64,000 bases of DNA from Arthrobacter sp. StoSoilA2 (GTDB lineage: Bacteria > Actinomycetota > Actinomycetes > Actinomycetales > Micrococcaceae). Positions within the stretch are counted from its first letter, which is position 1. Every line of letters starts with the position of its first letter. Shown in pieces: positions 9,801 to 18,838 of this stretch. Location of the stretch: NCBI RefSeq assembly GCF_019977195.1, contig NZ_AP024643.1:3534001-3598000 (forward strand), written 5' to 3'. The translations under genes and the position numbers were made by a program. A model generated the notes under the pieces. It was given only the letters and a program-made list of their open reading frames with translations. It was not told the DNA's origin and ran no database searches.

Positions 9801-10658
9801 CTAGATCTTGGTGACCTGGTTGAATGCGAGCGTAACCGGGGTTTCGCGCTCGAAGATCGAGACCAGGACCACGAGGGTCTGGGACTCGGGCTTGATCTCG
9901 GAGATCGTTGCCGGAAGGGTCTCGAACGGGCCTTCCTTGACGATGACGGACTCGCCGACCTCGAAGTCGACAGCCACGGGAGCCTGGTTCTGCTTGTTGA
10001 CCGGCTTGCCCTTCTCGGCCTGCTCTTCTTCGAAGACCGGGGCGAGCATGGAGAAGACCTCGTCAAGGCGCAGCGGGACCGGGTTGTGGGCGTTGCCAAC
10101 GAAGCCAGTGACGCCGGGGGTGTGGCGAACGGCGCCCCAGGAAGCGTCGGTCAGGTCCATGCGGACCAGGACGTAACCGGGGATGCGGACGCGGTTGATT
10201 ACCTTGCGCTGCGCGTTCTTGATCTCGACGACTTCTTCCATCGGGACCTGGATTTCGAAGATGTAATCTTCCATGTCCAGCGTCTGGATGCGGGTCTCGA
10301 GGTTGGCCTTCACGCGGTTTTCGTAACCGGCGTAGGAGTGGATGACGTACCAGTCACCCTCCTGGCGGCGAAGCTTGGCCTTGAATTCCTCAGCCGGATC
10401 CGCGGGCGCTGCAGCAGCAGCGGCTTCCAGCGAGACATCCGCAGCGTCGACGTCGGACTCGTCGTCAGAGTCGGACTCGTCATCAGACTCAGCGTCTACG
10501 TCAGACTCGAAATCCTCTTCGGAATCATCGACGTCGGCAGATTCGGGCGCAGCAGAGTCAGCCTCCGACTCTTCCGCAGCCTCAGCCGCGGCGTCGTCCG
10601 TGCTTTCAGCGGGCCCATCCAGCTCAGCCTCGTTTACCTCAAGCTCCTGCTCAGACAC
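9801..10658 (-). CDS. nusG: Transcription termination/antitermination factor NusG
   Basis: NusG binds RNA polymerase and links it to Rho or the ribosome. The NGN domain begins at about residue 100 ([19 protein letters not shown], then [11 protein letters not shown]) and the KOW domain follows ([15 protein letters not shown]). About 95 acidic Asp/Glu/Ser/Ala-rich residues precede the NGN domain, an extension seen in actinobacteria. I chose the GTG at 10658 because AGGAG lies five bases upstream. An ATG at 10688 would add ten residues. Confidence 0.96.
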   Translation of the reverse strand: MSEQELEVNEAELDGPAESTDDAAAEAAEESEADSAAPESADVDDSEEDFESDVDAESDDESDSDDESDVDAADVSLEAAAAAAPADPAEEFKAKLRRQEGDWYVIHSYAGYENRVKANLETRIQTLDMEDYIFEIQVPMEEVVEIKNAQRKVINRVRIPGYVLVRMDLTDASWGAVRHTPGVTGFVGNAHNPVPLRLDEVFSMLAPVFEEEQAEKGKPVNKQNQAPVAVDFEVGESVIVKEGPFETLPATISEIKPESQTLVVLVSIFERETPVTLAFNQVTKI

Positions 10659-10772
10659 TTGGTCTCCTGCTTCCTCATTGCCTAACATGCCTATTTAAAT
10701 GGCTCAATTCCGCAAACCCCACAAAATTCCTGACTTACCAAGGAATTTCGCGCGGTTTGCGGACAGATCCGC

Positions 10773-11054
10773 TTAGCGGTCCGTAGCGCCTGACCCACCG
10801 AAGACCCAGCTCACTCCCGTGCCGAACGCAAGGTCCAGCAGGGTGACGATGAGCATCATGATGGCTACGAACACCAGCACCACGACCGTGTAATTGATCA
10901 GTTCCTTGCGGGTCGGGGCAACGACCTTCTTCAGTTCGCCGATAACCTGGCGGATGAAGAGTGCAATTCGGGCAAAGAAGCCGGCATCGGCTTTCTTGGC
11001 AGGACGGCCCTTTGAGCTGCTAGCAGCCGTTTCGGTCACCTGGTCCTCACTCAC
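10773..11054 (-). CDS. secE: Preprotein translocase subunit SecE
   Basis: A 93-residue subunit of the SecYEG channel. The conserved amphipathic segment GFFARIALFIRQVIGELKKV with the PTRKEL motif leads into a single transmembrane helix (about residues 54-76). It starts at GTG. The secE-nusG-rplK-rplA order and the tRNA-Trp gene just upstream are standard for this lineage. Confidence 0.97.
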   Translation of the reverse strand: MSEDQVTETAASSSKGRPAKKADAGFFARIALFIRQVIGELKKVVAPTRKELINYTVVVLVFVAIMMLIVTLLDLAFGTGVSWVFGGSGATDR

Positions 11055-11134
11055 CTTGCAAAGTCGTTGACCCGGCTCTGATCAGAGCCATGGTTGCTGC
11101 GCTTGCCCCGGCGTTTCCGCCGGAACAGCTTGCG

Positions 11135-11207
11135 CAGGGCAGACAGGACTCGAACCTGCAACCTGCGGTTTTGGAGACCGCTGCGCTACCAATTGCGCCA
11201 CTACCCT
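11135..11207 (-). tRNA. tRNA-Trp (CCA)
   Basis: A 73-base cloverleaf on the minus strand. The acceptor AGGGTAG pairs with CTGCCCT, the D-arm is GGCGCAATTGGTAGCGCA, the anticodon loop is CTCCAAA with anticodon CCA, and the T-arm contains GGTTCGAGTCC. No CCA tail is encoded. It lies directly upstream of secE and probably shares its transcript. Confidence 0.96.
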
Positions 11208-11270
11208 ATGGATCGAATCCATGTTTCAGGCCGCACTTCAGCCTGTGGTGCTTTTCAACACCGGTGAACC

Positions 11271-11299
11271 AGTCTACGCAAGAAATTCGCGATAGTCGA
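11271..11299 (-). promoter_or_regulatory. Promoter for tRNA-Trp-secE-nusG
   Basis: On the minus strand TCGACT (-35, 11294-11299), a 17-base spacer and TAGACT (-10, 11271-11276) lie about 60 bases before the tRNA. Spacing is ideal for a housekeeping sigma factor. Confidence 0.6.
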
Positions 11300-11463
11300 A
11301 CCGGACTAATTCCGGGCCTTCCGGCCGCTTATGAATCAATGTGAGCAGCATTATCAGTCACATTGTCCAGCGGGCGCCCGGGAGCTCCGCAGAACAGCAT
11401 AAGGTAGTTTACGTCGAATCCCATCATCCAGCCCACGAGCTGCCTGCGAAGAACGGTACATAG

Positions 11464-12693
11464 ATGTCTGCCGGAACACCTGCCGCCCGCATTTCACAAC
11501 GAATCTCCGCTATTGCCGAGTCCGCCACCCTTGCCGTTGACGCCAAGGCCAAGGCCCTGAAGGCCGCGGGGCGCCCCGTGATCGGTTTCGGTGCCGGCGA
11601 ACCCGATTTCCCCACCCCGGATTACATCGTCAAGGCAGCAATCGAGGCTGCTGCCCAGCCGAAGTTCCACCGCTACTCCCCCGCTGCCGGGCTTCCCGAG
11701 CTGAAGAAGGCCATCGCCGATAAAACCCTCCGGGACTCCGGCTACAAAGTGGACCCGTCGCAGGTCCTGGTGACCAACGGCGGCAAGCAGGCTGTCTACA
11801 ACACCTTCGCCACCTTGGTTGACCCGGGCGACGAAGTCATCATCCCCACGCCCTTCTGGACCACTTATCCGGAGGCCATCCGTCTCGCGGGGGGCGTTCC
11901 GGTGGAGGTATTCGCCGGACCCGAGCAGGGCTACCTCGTGACCATCGAGCAGCTTGAAGCCGCTGTCACGGACAAAACCAAGATCCTGCTGTTCGTGTCC
12001 CCGTCCAACCCGACCGGCGCTGTATACAGCCCGGAGCAGGTTGCGGAGATCGGCAAGTGGGCGGCTTCCAGGGGCCTGTGGGTTGTCACCGACGAAATCT
12101 ACGAGCACCTGACCTATGACGGCGTGAAGTTCACCTCCATCGCCACCGCAGCACCGGAGCTTGGCGACAAAGTCGTCATCCTCAACGGTGTGGCCAAGAC
12201 CTACGCCATGACCGGATGGCGCGTGGGCTGGATGATCGGCCCGGCCGACGTCATCAAGGCTGCAACCAACCTGCAGTCGCACGCGACATCCAACGTTTCG
12301 AACATCATGCAGGTCGCGGCCGCCGCTGCCCTCACGGGTCCGTTGACCGCCGTCGACGAAATGAAGGTCGCGTTCGATCGCCGCCGCAAGGCGATCGTGG
12401 CCGGCCTGAACGCGATTGACGGCGTGGAATGCCCGACGCCGACCGGCGCCTTCTACGTGTACGCGGACGTCCGCGGTCTGCTGGGTAAGGAATTCGAAAC
12501 CTCCAACGGTCCGGTCCGCCCTACGACATCCGCGGAACTCGCCACGTTGATCCTCGACGAGGTTGAAGTAGCCATCGTTCCCGGCGAGGCATTCGGCCCG
12601 TCCGGCTATGTTCGCCTGTCCTACGCACTTGGCGACGACGATCTCGCCGAGGGCGTCCGCCGGATCCAGGAATTCCTGGGCAAGGCGAAATAG
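11464..12693 (+). CDS. Pyridoxal-phosphate aspartate aminotransferase (class I)
   Basis: A 409-residue transaminase moving the amino group between aspartate or a related amino acid and 2-oxoglutarate. The PLP lysine is Lys245 in [12 protein letters not shown]; the usual serine before it is alanine here. Other signatures are [22 protein letters not shown] and [11 protein letters not shown], plus the substrate-binding arginine in SGYVRLSYA. This is the Ib subgroup found in actinobacteria and Thermus. The ribosome site is weak. A strong hairpin follows. Confidence 0.94.
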   Translation: MSAGTPAARISQRISAIAESATLAVDAKAKALKAAGRPVIGFGAGEPDFPTPDYIVKAAIEAAAQPKFHRYSPAAGLPELKKAIADKTLRDSGYKVDPSQVLVTNGGKQAVYNTFATLVDPGDEVIIPTPFWTTYPEAIRLAGGVPVEVFAGPEQGYLVTIEQLEAAVTDKTKILLFVSPSNPTGAVYSPEQVAEIGKWAASRGLWVVTDEIYEHLTYDGVKFTSIATAAPELGDKVVILNGVAKTYAMTGWRVGWMIGPADVIKAATNLQSHATSNVSNIMQVAAAAALTGPLTAVDEMKVAFDRRRKAIVAGLNAIDGVECPTPTGAFYVYADVRGLLGKEFETSNGPVRPTTSAELATLILDEVEVAIVPGEAFGPSGYVRLSYALGDDDLAEGVRRIQEFLGKAK

Positions 12694-12728
12694 CTTATGG
12701 CCCGGTAGCGCTTCGACGTTGCCGGTTG

Positions 12729-12766
12729 AATGCTCCCGCACCAATGTTTGTTGGTGCGGGAGCATT
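12729..12766. terminator. Terminator after the aminotransferase
   Basis: AATGCTCCCGCACCAA (12729-12744) pairs with TTGGTGCGGGAGCATT (12751-12766), a perfect 16-base stem with a six-base loop, followed by T-rich sequence on both sides. It could work in both directions. Confidence 0.88.
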
Positions 12767-12781
12767 TCCGTTTAAGCGGCG

Positions 12782-12894
12782 GGATCTGAGAGAGCATCCG
12801 TCAAAAGGGCAACGGATCTGAGAGAGCATCCGTCAAAAGGGCGACGGATCTGAGAGAGGATCGGTCAAAAGGGCGACGGATGTGGGAGAGGATC
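12782..12894. repeat. 32-bp tandem repeat, about 3.5 copies
   Basis: Units start at 12782, 12814, 12846 and 12878, exactly 32 bases apart. Each begins GGATCTGAGAGAGCATCC (the later copies vary) followed by GTCAAAAGGGCAAC. Within a unit GGAT and ATCC can form a small hairpin. The array ends at the stop codon of the response-regulator gene. Confidence 0.93.
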
Positions 12895-13567
12895 AGAGGA
12901 GGCGGCGCTCGGCGGCCCACTTGGTGAGTTCGTGGCGGCTGGAGAGCTGCAGTTTCCGGAGCACGGCGGACACGTGCGTCTCCACGGTCTTGATGGAAAT
13001 GAACAGCTCCTTGGCCACTTCCTTGTAGCTGTATCCGCGCGCGATGAGCCGCATGACTTCCAGCTCACGCGCCGAGAGACGATCCAATTCGTCGTCCGCG
13101 ATGTCTGCTGGTGCCGTACCGAAGGCGTCCAGGACGAAGCCAGCGAGGCGCGGCGAGAAGACGGCGTCGCCGTCCGCCACGCGGATCACGGCATCGGAAA
13201 TACCGGCACCGGAAATCGTCTTGGTGACATAGCCGCGGGCACCGGCCCTGATCACTGCCACGACGTCCTCGGCTGCGTCTGAAACACTCAGTGCCAGGAA
13301 GCTGGTGGTGCCCAGGAGCGCGGCGGACCCTGCGATGACCTCGCGCCCTCCGCCGCCAAGGCCACCGGGAAGGTGCACGTCCAGCAGGACGACTTCAGGC
13401 CGGGTTTCCGCAATGACTGCAATGGCCTCCTCAACCGTGCCTGCCTCGCCCACGACGTCCATGCGGTGATCGAGATCCGCCTTCAGCCCGGAACGGAAGA
13501 TCGTGTGGTCATCGACGATCACCACCCGTACACTGCGCGGCTCACCGCTTTGGGAGGTGTTGTTCAT
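12893..13567 (-). CDS. LuxR/NarL-type response regulator
   Basis: A 224-residue two-component regulator. The receiver domain has the acidic pair D19-D20 and phospho-acceptor Asp63 in VVLLDVHLPGG. The LuxR-type helix-turn-helix near the C-terminus is LSARELEVMRLIARGYSYKE followed by IKTVETHVSAVLRKL. Its ATG overlaps the stop of the kinase gene by one base (TAATG), so the two are translationally coupled. In actinobacteria such pairs with PspC kinases respond to envelope stress; the targets are not known here. Confidence 0.93.
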   Translation of the reverse strand: MNNTSQSGEPRSVRVVIVDDHTIFRSGLKADLDHRMDVVGEAGTVEEAIAVIAETRPEVVLLDVHLPGGLGGGGREVIAGSAALLGTTSFLALSVSDAAEDVVAVIRAGARGYVTKTISGAGISDAVIRVADGDAVFSPRLAGFVLDAFGTAPADIADDELDRLSARELEVMRLIARGYSYKEVAKELFISIKTVETHVSAVLRKLQLSSRHELTKWAAERRLL

Positions 13568-15183
13568 TACCGTGGTTCTCCATTCCGTACTTCGCCGCTG
13601 TGCACATCTCCGGAGCGCACATCTCCGGAGCGCACGTCTCCAGTGCGCACGTCTCCAGTGCGCGTATCGCCACCATCGGCGTTTATCGAGGGGAGGGCCA
13701 GCCGGACTTCGGTTCCGTCCCTGCTGCTGTTGATCGTGGCCGTGCCTCCGTGACGCTTCATGCGGCCGATGATTGATTCCTTGACTCCCAGCCTGTCATC
13801 GGGGACGGACTCAAGGTCAAATCCCGGACCGCGGTCCTTGATGAAGACCTCGGTGTTTCCGGCTGTGCTCTCCATGTAGACGGATACCGTTCCCCCGCCG
13901 TGGCGGGCAGCATTGAGCATGGCTTCCCTGGCTGCCTGGACCAGGGCTTCGTGCCTGTCAGTCATATCGGCGTCGCCTACGGTAACCACCTCCACGGCTT
14001 GGCCGTGGGCGTCCTCCACTTCGGCGGCTACGGCTTTGATCCGCTCGGCCAGCAGTCCGGCATTCTTGGCGGCATCAGTGAACAGCCAGGACCGCAGTTC
14101 ACGTTCCTGGGCCCTCGCGAGCCGGACAACGTCCTGCTCGGAGCTTGCCCTGCGCTGGATCAGGGCAAGGGTCTGCAACACCGAATCGTGGAGGTGGGCC
14201 GCGATCTCCGCGCGCTCGGTTTCCCGTACACGCCCCGCCCGTTCAGTCTCGAGGTCCTTCCAAAACTTCAGTCCCCAGGGCAGCAGGACCAGTGCAACCC
14301 CGCCCAGCACAGCAACGGATGCCAGGAGCGCAAGCCAGGTCTGCTCCCAGGATCCCGATCCGGACACCATGACCAGGACACCGGCAACTACCAATGCAAG
14401 GCCGGCGGCCAAGCGGACCCACCCGCCAGCCTGGTCGGCCTTGGTTTTGTCCACCAAACCGGCCCTGCGGGTCTCGTCGAGTTGCATCCATGCGATCGCA
14501 GCGCCGCCCAGGATGGCAGCTGCCGGAATCAGTGTTCCCAAGGGCACATCGACGCCGAACTGGCGGGCAATCAGGATCACTGCGACCAGAAGCAGGCCGG
14601 CTCCGAGCAGGATCTCCTTGCCATACTGGATTCTTCGAAAGTTGAACCGGGAGACCGGTGATGCGGGGCTTCCGGATTCGGCCGAGCCGCCGGCAGGAGC
14701 CGCCGTGCTGCCGCTGGTTGCCCCACCAGACAGTTGTTCACCAAGCGATGCGCTACTAAGCGGTGGGCTACCAAGCGGTGGGCTACCGAGCAGTGGGCTG
14801 GCAAACTGTGGACCAAAGGCACCCGCGGCGTCGGGTCCCGGCAGGTTTCCACCCACCGCTGGAGAGCCGGCCACCGGCGGTGCGGGTCCGGCGTCGGGCG
14901 CTTTTGGTATGGACTCAGTGGCAGGCGGAAGGCTGACTGCGGGAGCAATAGGCGACGCCGGGCGGCGGGCATTGCGGCGCGCGGCCTCATCAGCGGTGGG
15001 AACCATGGTCCACAGCCAGGCGTAGAAGGCCAGCCCCGCTCCCCCGGCGAAGCAGGCAAGGATCATGCCCAGCCGGACATACTTCACGGGCCAGCCCAAA
15101 TGGTCGGCCAGTCCGCTGCAGACGCCGGCGATCATGCGGTCGCTGCTGCGGACCAGCGGCGGGCGTTGTACAGCGGTTGTCAT
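13567..15183 (-). CDS. PspC-fused sensor histidine kinase
   Basis: About 538 residues. An N-terminal PspC domain (about residues 10-70, RMIAGVCSGLADHLGW and a membrane helix) is followed by a Pro/Ser/Gly-rich linker, several membrane helices (about 190-310) and a HisKA_3 kinase core with phospho-acceptor His332 in HLHDSVLQTL. The HATPase domain has AAREAMLNAARHG and DRGPGFD. The C-terminus is a degenerate pentapeptide repeat (TGDVR/SGDVR/SGEVR) encoded by 15-base DNA repeats at about 13600-13670. A second 15-base repeat in the linker encodes LGSPP. I use the ATG at 15183 (MTTAVQRPPL) rather than one four codons upstream. Confidence 0.92.
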   Translation of the reverse strand: MTTAVQRPPLVRSSDRMIAGVCSGLADHLGWPVKYVRLGMILACFAGGAGLAFYAWLWTMVPTADEAARRNARRPASPIAPAVSLPPATESIPKAPDAGPAPPVAGSPAVGGNLPGPDAAGAFGPQFASPLLGSPPLGSPPLSSASLGEQLSGGATSGSTAAPAGGSAESGSPASPVSRFNFRRIQYGKEILLGAGLLLVAVILIARQFGVDVPLGTLIPAAAILGGAAIAWMQLDETRRAGLVDKTKADQAGGWVRLAAGLALVVAGVLVMVSGSGSWEQTWLALLASVAVLGGVALVLLPWGLKFWKDLETERAGRVRETERAEIAAHLHDSVLQTLALIQRRASSEQDVVRLARAQERELRSWLFTDAAKNAGLLAERIKAVAAEVEDAHGQAVEVVTVGDADMTDRHEALVQAAREAMLNAARHGGGTVSVYMESTAGNTEVFIKDRGPGFDLESVPDDRLGVKESIIGRMKRHGGTATINSSRDGTEVRLALPSINADGGDTRTGDVRTGDVRSGDVRSGDVHSGEVRNGEPR

Positions 15184-15248
15184 GTACCAATCCAAGCACG
15201 GATCGGGGTTGCCCGGACCTGAAACCGGCCCGATTCGGGGGTCCCTCA

Positions 15249-15268
15249 GGGATCATTCAGGGTATCCC
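15249..15268. promoter_or_regulatory. Candidate operator between divergent PspC genes
   Basis: GGGAT (15249-15253) and ATCCC (15264-15268) form a short inverted repeat in the 125-base divergent promoter region, overlapping a direct TCAGGG pair. It is a plausible site for the linked response regulator, but this rests on position alone. Confidence 0.3.
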
Positions 15269-15308
15269 CCAGTAGAGGGCAGGGTACCCGGGACGGGAGG
15301 ATCGAGGT

Positions 15309-16901
15309 ATGAACGCGAACAGCATGAACCCAGAGGAATCCGGAACGCCTGGCAACGCCGGCACACCCGATCCTGGCGACGCCGGCACACCCGATCCTGG
15401 CGCCAACGCCGGCACATCCGCCGGCGCCCCGGGGGAACCGTCCCCCCACGCCTATCCTTCATCCGAAACCGGTCCCGGTGCACCCCGCACTGCACCACAG
15501 CCCCGCACCGAACCCCAACCGCGCACTGCACCCCAGCAGAACTTCTTCGACTGGATCCGCAGCCAGGGCGTCCGCCGTGGGCCGGACCGCTGGATCGGTG
15601 GCGTCTCCAGCGGAGTGGCGCACCGGTTCGGCATCGACCCCCTGATTGTCCGGGGAATATTCATCGTCCTGGCCCTCTTTGCCGGCATTGGCGTCCTCCT
15701 TTACGGCCTGGCGTGGGCCTTGCTGCCTGAACCGGACGGCCGCATCCACGTTCAGGAAGCAGCCGCCGGGCGCTGGTCAGGTGGCATGACAGGAGCGTTA
15801 ATCACCACGATCATCGGCCTGCCTGGCCTGGGCCGCGGGTTCTGGGGCTGGGGCTGGAACGGCCTTCCCGGCCTGTTGTGGACGCTGTTCTGGGTGGGCG
15901 GCGTCATCTACCTCATCTACTACCTGGTGCAGCGCAACAAGGGATCGAAGGTGGGCCAGCCCATGAACCAACAGGACTTTGCAAGCACTTCTTACGGAAT
16001 GGCTACTGCCTACGGAGCGCCCACGGCATACGGAACGCCAACGGCAACCGGGACAAACACTGATACCGGCATGAACACAGCTGCCGGCACCAACAGCGGT
16101 GTTCCGGTCTACGGCCAAGGCCAGCCAGGCACCAAACCGCAGGGTTATGGGGCTGGCCCCTACGAGCCATCAGGCCCCCGGCCGCCCTTCGGCCCCACTC
16201 CGCCCCAGGGCGGACAGCCTTTTGGCGGCCAGCCGCACAACGGTGAACCCAAGCCGCCCCGCGCCCGGCGCAGGGGTCCCGGGCCAGCGATAGTTGCCGT
16301 CACCGCGGGTGTGGCACTGCTGGTTGGGGGTACCTTGAAAGCGCTGGACGCCGGCAACATCATCGAGCTCGGCCACTCAGCCAACGCCGTGGTGTGGGCC
16401 GCGGGCGCAGCGGTCCTGGGTTTGGGCATCCTCATTGCGGGGTTGCGGGGACGGACCTCCGGTTTCCTCGGTTTCCTGGCGGTGGTGGCCTTGATCATCG
16501 GTGGAATCTTCAACGTCGTCCCACGGAATGGCGATCGCTTCACCTTCCATGACGTGGACTGGGCACCACTGAGCATTGAGCAGGCCCGGCAGGGGGTCGA
16601 CGTCACTGGCGGCAAGGGAACAGTGAACCTGGACGACCTGGCCCTGACGGCTCCGCTGACCACCGAAATCGTGGTCCCCGTGGACGCCACGTTCAGCAAC
16701 GTCACCGTCATCATCCCGGACGACGTACCCGTTGAGGTCAGGGCCGATATGACCTTCGGCAACCTCAACGAACACGGCTCGGACCGCGGCGGCCGCCTCC
16801 AGGACGAGCGTTCGGTCTACAACGCCGATAAGCCCGGAGCCAACCTCGTGGTGGAGATCGATGGCACTTTCAGCAACGTGACCATCCAGGAAGGAAACTG
16901 A
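15309..16901 (+). CDS. PspC-domain membrane protein with LiaF-like C-terminus
   Basis: A 530-residue protein. A low-complexity Pro/Thr/Gly N-terminus (24-base DNA repeats encoding AGTPDPGD) precedes a PspC domain (RGPDRWIGGVSSGVAHRFGI plus hydrophobic helix, about 90-140). More membrane helices, a Tyr/Thr/Ala/Gly-rich spacer and three helices at about 340-405 follow. The C-terminal 110 residues are beta-rich and repetitive (TIIVPDDV-like, two FSNVTI/FSNVTV blocks), matching the LiaF/cell-wall-active-antibiotic-response domain. It is divergent from the PspC kinase and probably part of the same envelope-stress circuit. The ribosome site is GGGAGG. Confidence 0.87.
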   Translation: MNANSMNPEESGTPGNAGTPDPGDAGTPDPGANAGTSAGAPGEPSPHAYPSSETGPGAPRTAPQPRTEPQPRTAPQQNFFDWIRSQGVRRGPDRWIGGVSSGVAHRFGIDPLIVRGIFIVLALFAGIGVLLYGLAWALLPEPDGRIHVQEAAAGRWSGGMTGALITTIIGLPGLGRGFWGWGWNGLPGLLWTLFWVGGVIYLIYYLVQRNKGSKVGQPMNQQDFASTSYGMATAYGAPTAYGTPTATGTNTDTGMNTAAGTNSGVPVYGQGQPGTKPQGYGAGPYEPSGPRPPFGPTPPQGGQPFGGQPHNGEPKPPRARRRGPGPAIVAVTAGVALLVGGTLKALDAGNIIELGHSANAVVWAAGAAVLGLGILIAGLRGRTSGFLGFLAVVALIIGGIFNVVPRNGDRFTFHDVDWAPLSIEQARQGVDVTGGKGTVNLDDLALTAPLTTEIVVPVDATFSNVTVIIPDDVPVEVRADMTFGNLNEHGSDRGGRLQDERSVYNADKPGANLVVEIDGTFSNVTIQEGN

Positions 16902-16902
16902 C

Positions 16903-17253
16903 ATGAGCACGAACGAGTCAAGCAACGCACGTGAAGCAGCGGAATCCAATGAGCCCGCACCCGCACCGCGGCTCCAGCCAATACCGCTCACGCCACCGCT
17001 TGAGCCCAGCTATCGGGTGGAACCGAACATCGACGACGACGAACCGCAGCAGGCGCGGATCGGCACCGTGGTGTGGGGATTGATTGTGATTGCCCTGGCC
17101 GCTTTGTTGGCAATCTCCACCCTTGGTTGGGTGGTGCTGGACGGCACGTATGTGCTGATCGGCCTCATGATCGGCGCAGGCGCAGCCTTGGTCATCGGAG
17201 GAGTCCTCGCCGCCCGCAAGAGTGCTGGTAAAACCAAGAGCCCCGCAAGGTAA
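16903..17253 (+). CDS. Small membrane protein of the PspC locus
   Basis: A 116-residue protein with an unstructured, proline-rich N-terminus and two hydrophobic helices (about residues 52-72 and 78-100), ending in a basic tail (KSAGKTKSPAR). It starts one base after the preceding stop, so it is in the same operon. I recognise no named family; proteins of this shape are common beside PspC genes in Micrococcaceae-like genomes. A role as a partner of the PspC proteins is inference from position. Confidence 0.75.
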   Translation: MSTNESSNAREAAESNEPAPAPRLQPIPLTPPLEPSYRVEPNIDDDEPQQARIGTVVWGLIVIALAALLAISTLGWVVLDGTYVLIGLMIGAGAALVIGGVLAARKSAGKTKSPAR

Positions 17254-17265
17254 CTGCCACCCCAT

Positions 17266-17310
17266 CGTGACAGGTACCAACGTGACAGGTACCAACGTGA
17301 CAAGCAACCA
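17266..17310 (+). repeat. 15-bp tandem repeat before the small PspC gene
   Basis: CGTGACAGGTACCAA occurs at 17266 and 17281 exactly, then diverged copies begin at 17296 and near 17312. It lies in the intergenic leader of the small PspC gene. The period matches the 15-base repeats coding the pentapeptide tails in the neighbouring kinase. Confidence 0.85.
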
Positions 17311-17347
17311 GCGTGACAAAGCAACCACAACAAGGAAGTCTGTAGCC

Positions 17348-17596
17348 ATGGACAAGTTCTTCAGCATCGTCAGGGGCTTCGGCCTGAAGCGTGGACCCCA
17401 GCGCTGGTTGGGTGGTGTCTGCGGTGGGATCGCTGCGAAGCTCAGGGTGGACGTGGCATACGTTCGCGTCGCTTTCCTGCTCTTCTGCCTCTTGCCCGGG
17501 CCGGCTGCAGTGTTCTATATCCTCGCTTGGCTCATCCTGCCGGACCAGAAGAACAGGATCGTGCTGGAGTCGTTCATCAGCCAGCGTTCCCGTTAG
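17348..17596 (+). CDS. Small PspC-domain protein
   Basis: An 82-residue protein that is essentially only a PspC domain: GPQRWLGGVCGGIAAKLRVD, then a hydrophobic helix (VAFLLFCLLPGPAAVFYILA) and LPDQ. The ATG at 17348 has AAGGAAG upstream; longer in-frame readings run through the tandem repeat and are unlikely. It is the third PspC domain in 5 kb. A terminator follows. Confidence 0.88.
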   Translation: MDKFFSIVRGFGLKRGPQRWLGGVCGGIAAKLRVDVAYVRVAFLLFCLLPGPAAVFYILAWLILPDQKNRIVLESFISQRSR

Positions 17597-17632
17597 GGTC
17601 ACAACGATCAACGACTTCGACGCCAGCGACAC

Positions 17633-17660
17633 AAAGCGCCCCGCCGCTGCGGGGCGCTTT
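17633..17660 (+). terminator. Terminator of the PspC operon
   Basis: AAAGCGCCCCGC (17633-17644) pairs with GCGGGGCGCTTT (17649-17660), followed by CGTTGTTTTC. Confidence 0.88.
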
Positions 17661-17739
17661 CGTTGTTTTCAGGGAGATTTCCAATACCGCACGGCCGGGG
17701 TCGAAAGTAACCATTTGTGTCCCACCCCACATCCACGTC

Positions 17740-17745
17740 TACAAT
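17740..17745 (+). promoter_or_regulatory. -10 element of pfkA
   Basis: TACAAT, with a TTGTGT -35-like word 19 bases upstream, about 58 bases before the pfkA start. Confidence 0.5.
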
Positions 17746-17803
17746 CGTTGGGAGCTCAGCGTGGCGCTCTACACGTATTCCTCCAAGCCATGAGTGAGCA
17801 AAC

Positions 17804-18829
17804 ATGAAAATTGGCATTCTTACCAGCGGTGGCGACTGCCCCGGACTCAACGCAGTAATCCGGGGAGCGGTCCTGAAGGGGATCGCAATCCACGGCCAGG
17901 AGTTCGTGGGTTTCAAGGACGGCTGGCGCGGCGTTGTGGAAGGTGATGTCATCGACATCCCCCGCACCTTGGTCCGCGGTATCGCCAAGCAGGGTGGCAC
18001 CATCCTGGGCACCTCCCGCACCAACCCCTTCGAGAACGGTGGTGGACCGGACGTCATCAAGGCCCACATGGAACGCCTGGGCATTGACGCCATCATCGCT
18101 ATTGGTGGAGAAGGCACGCTGGCGGCGGCAAAACGGCTCACCGACGCCGGACTGAAAATCGTTGGTGTTCCCAAGACCGTGGACAATGACCTCGACGCGA
18201 CTGACTACACCTTCGGTTTCGATACAGCGGTTGAAATCGCCACCGAAGCAATCGACCGCCTCCGCACCACAGGTGAGTCCCACCACCGCTGCATGATCGC
18301 CGAGGTCATGGGCCGCCACGTAGGCTGGATCGCGCTGCACGCCGGAATGGCCGCTGGTGCACACGCCATCCTTATCCCGGAACAGACGGTCAGCATCGAG
18401 CAGATTACCGAGTGGGTCCAGGAGGCCCACGACCGCGGTCGCGCGCCCCTGGTGGTGGTAGCTGAGGGCTTCGTTCCGGACCACATGGAATCTCCCCACT
18501 CCGAGCGCGGACTGGACACTTTCGGCCGGCCCCGCCTGGGCGGAATCGCGGACCAGCTCGCCCCGGAAATCGAAGCACGCACGGGCATAGAGACCCGCGC
18601 CACCATTCTTGGCCACATCCAGCGTGGCGGCGTACCAACGGCCTATGACCGCGTTCTGGCAACCCGCCTGGGCATGGCAGCTATCGATTCGGTGGTGGAG
18701 GGACGTTGGGGCACCATGGTCGCCCTGAAGGGGACGGACATCTCCCACGTTGGTTTCGAAGAAGCACTGGGCAAGCTCAAGACCGTTCCGCAGCACCGCT
18801 ACGACGAAGCGAGTGTGTTGTTCGGCTAG
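17804..18829 (+). CDS. pfkA: 6-phosphofructokinase
   Basis: A 341-residue glycolytic enzyme phosphorylating fructose 6-phosphate. Motifs are ILTSGGDCPGLNAVIRG at the N-terminus, IAIGGEGTLAAAKRL for nucleotide binding, PKTVDNDL with the catalytic aspartate, and IQRGGVPTAYDR. Glycine after GGE suggests ATP rather than pyrophosphate as donor, while the lysine in PKTVDND is shared with pyrophosphate enzymes. As I recall, this mixed signature is typical of actinobacterial group III enzymes. It is shorter than eukaryotic forms and normal for bacteria. Confidence 0.95.
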   Translation: MKIGILTSGGDCPGLNAVIRGAVLKGIAIHGQEFVGFKDGWRGVVEGDVIDIPRTLVRGIAKQGGTILGTSRTNPFENGGGPDVIKAHMERLGIDAIIAIGGEGTLAAAKRLTDAGLKIVGVPKTVDNDLDATDYTFGFDTAVEIATEAIDRLRTTGESHHRCMIAEVMGRHVGWIALHAGMAAGAHAILIPEQTVSIEQITEWVQEAHDRGRAPLVVVAEGFVPDHMESPHSERGLDTFGRPRLGGIADQLAPEIEARTGIETRATILGHIQRGGVPTAYDRVLATRLGMAAIDSVVEGRWGTMVALKGTDISHVGFEEALGKLKTVPQHRYDEASVLFG

Positions 18830-18832
18830 GCT
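18827..18832 (+). promoter_or_regulatory. -10 element of the GNAT gene (leaderless)
   Basis: TAGGCT six bases before the ATG at 18839. It overlaps the pfkA stop codon. Confidence 0.45.
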
Positions 18833-18838
18833 GAATCC

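Noticed and set aside
12782..12894. Possible CRISPR array
   Set aside because: The 32-base units are contiguous with no unique spacers and no cas genes are nearby.
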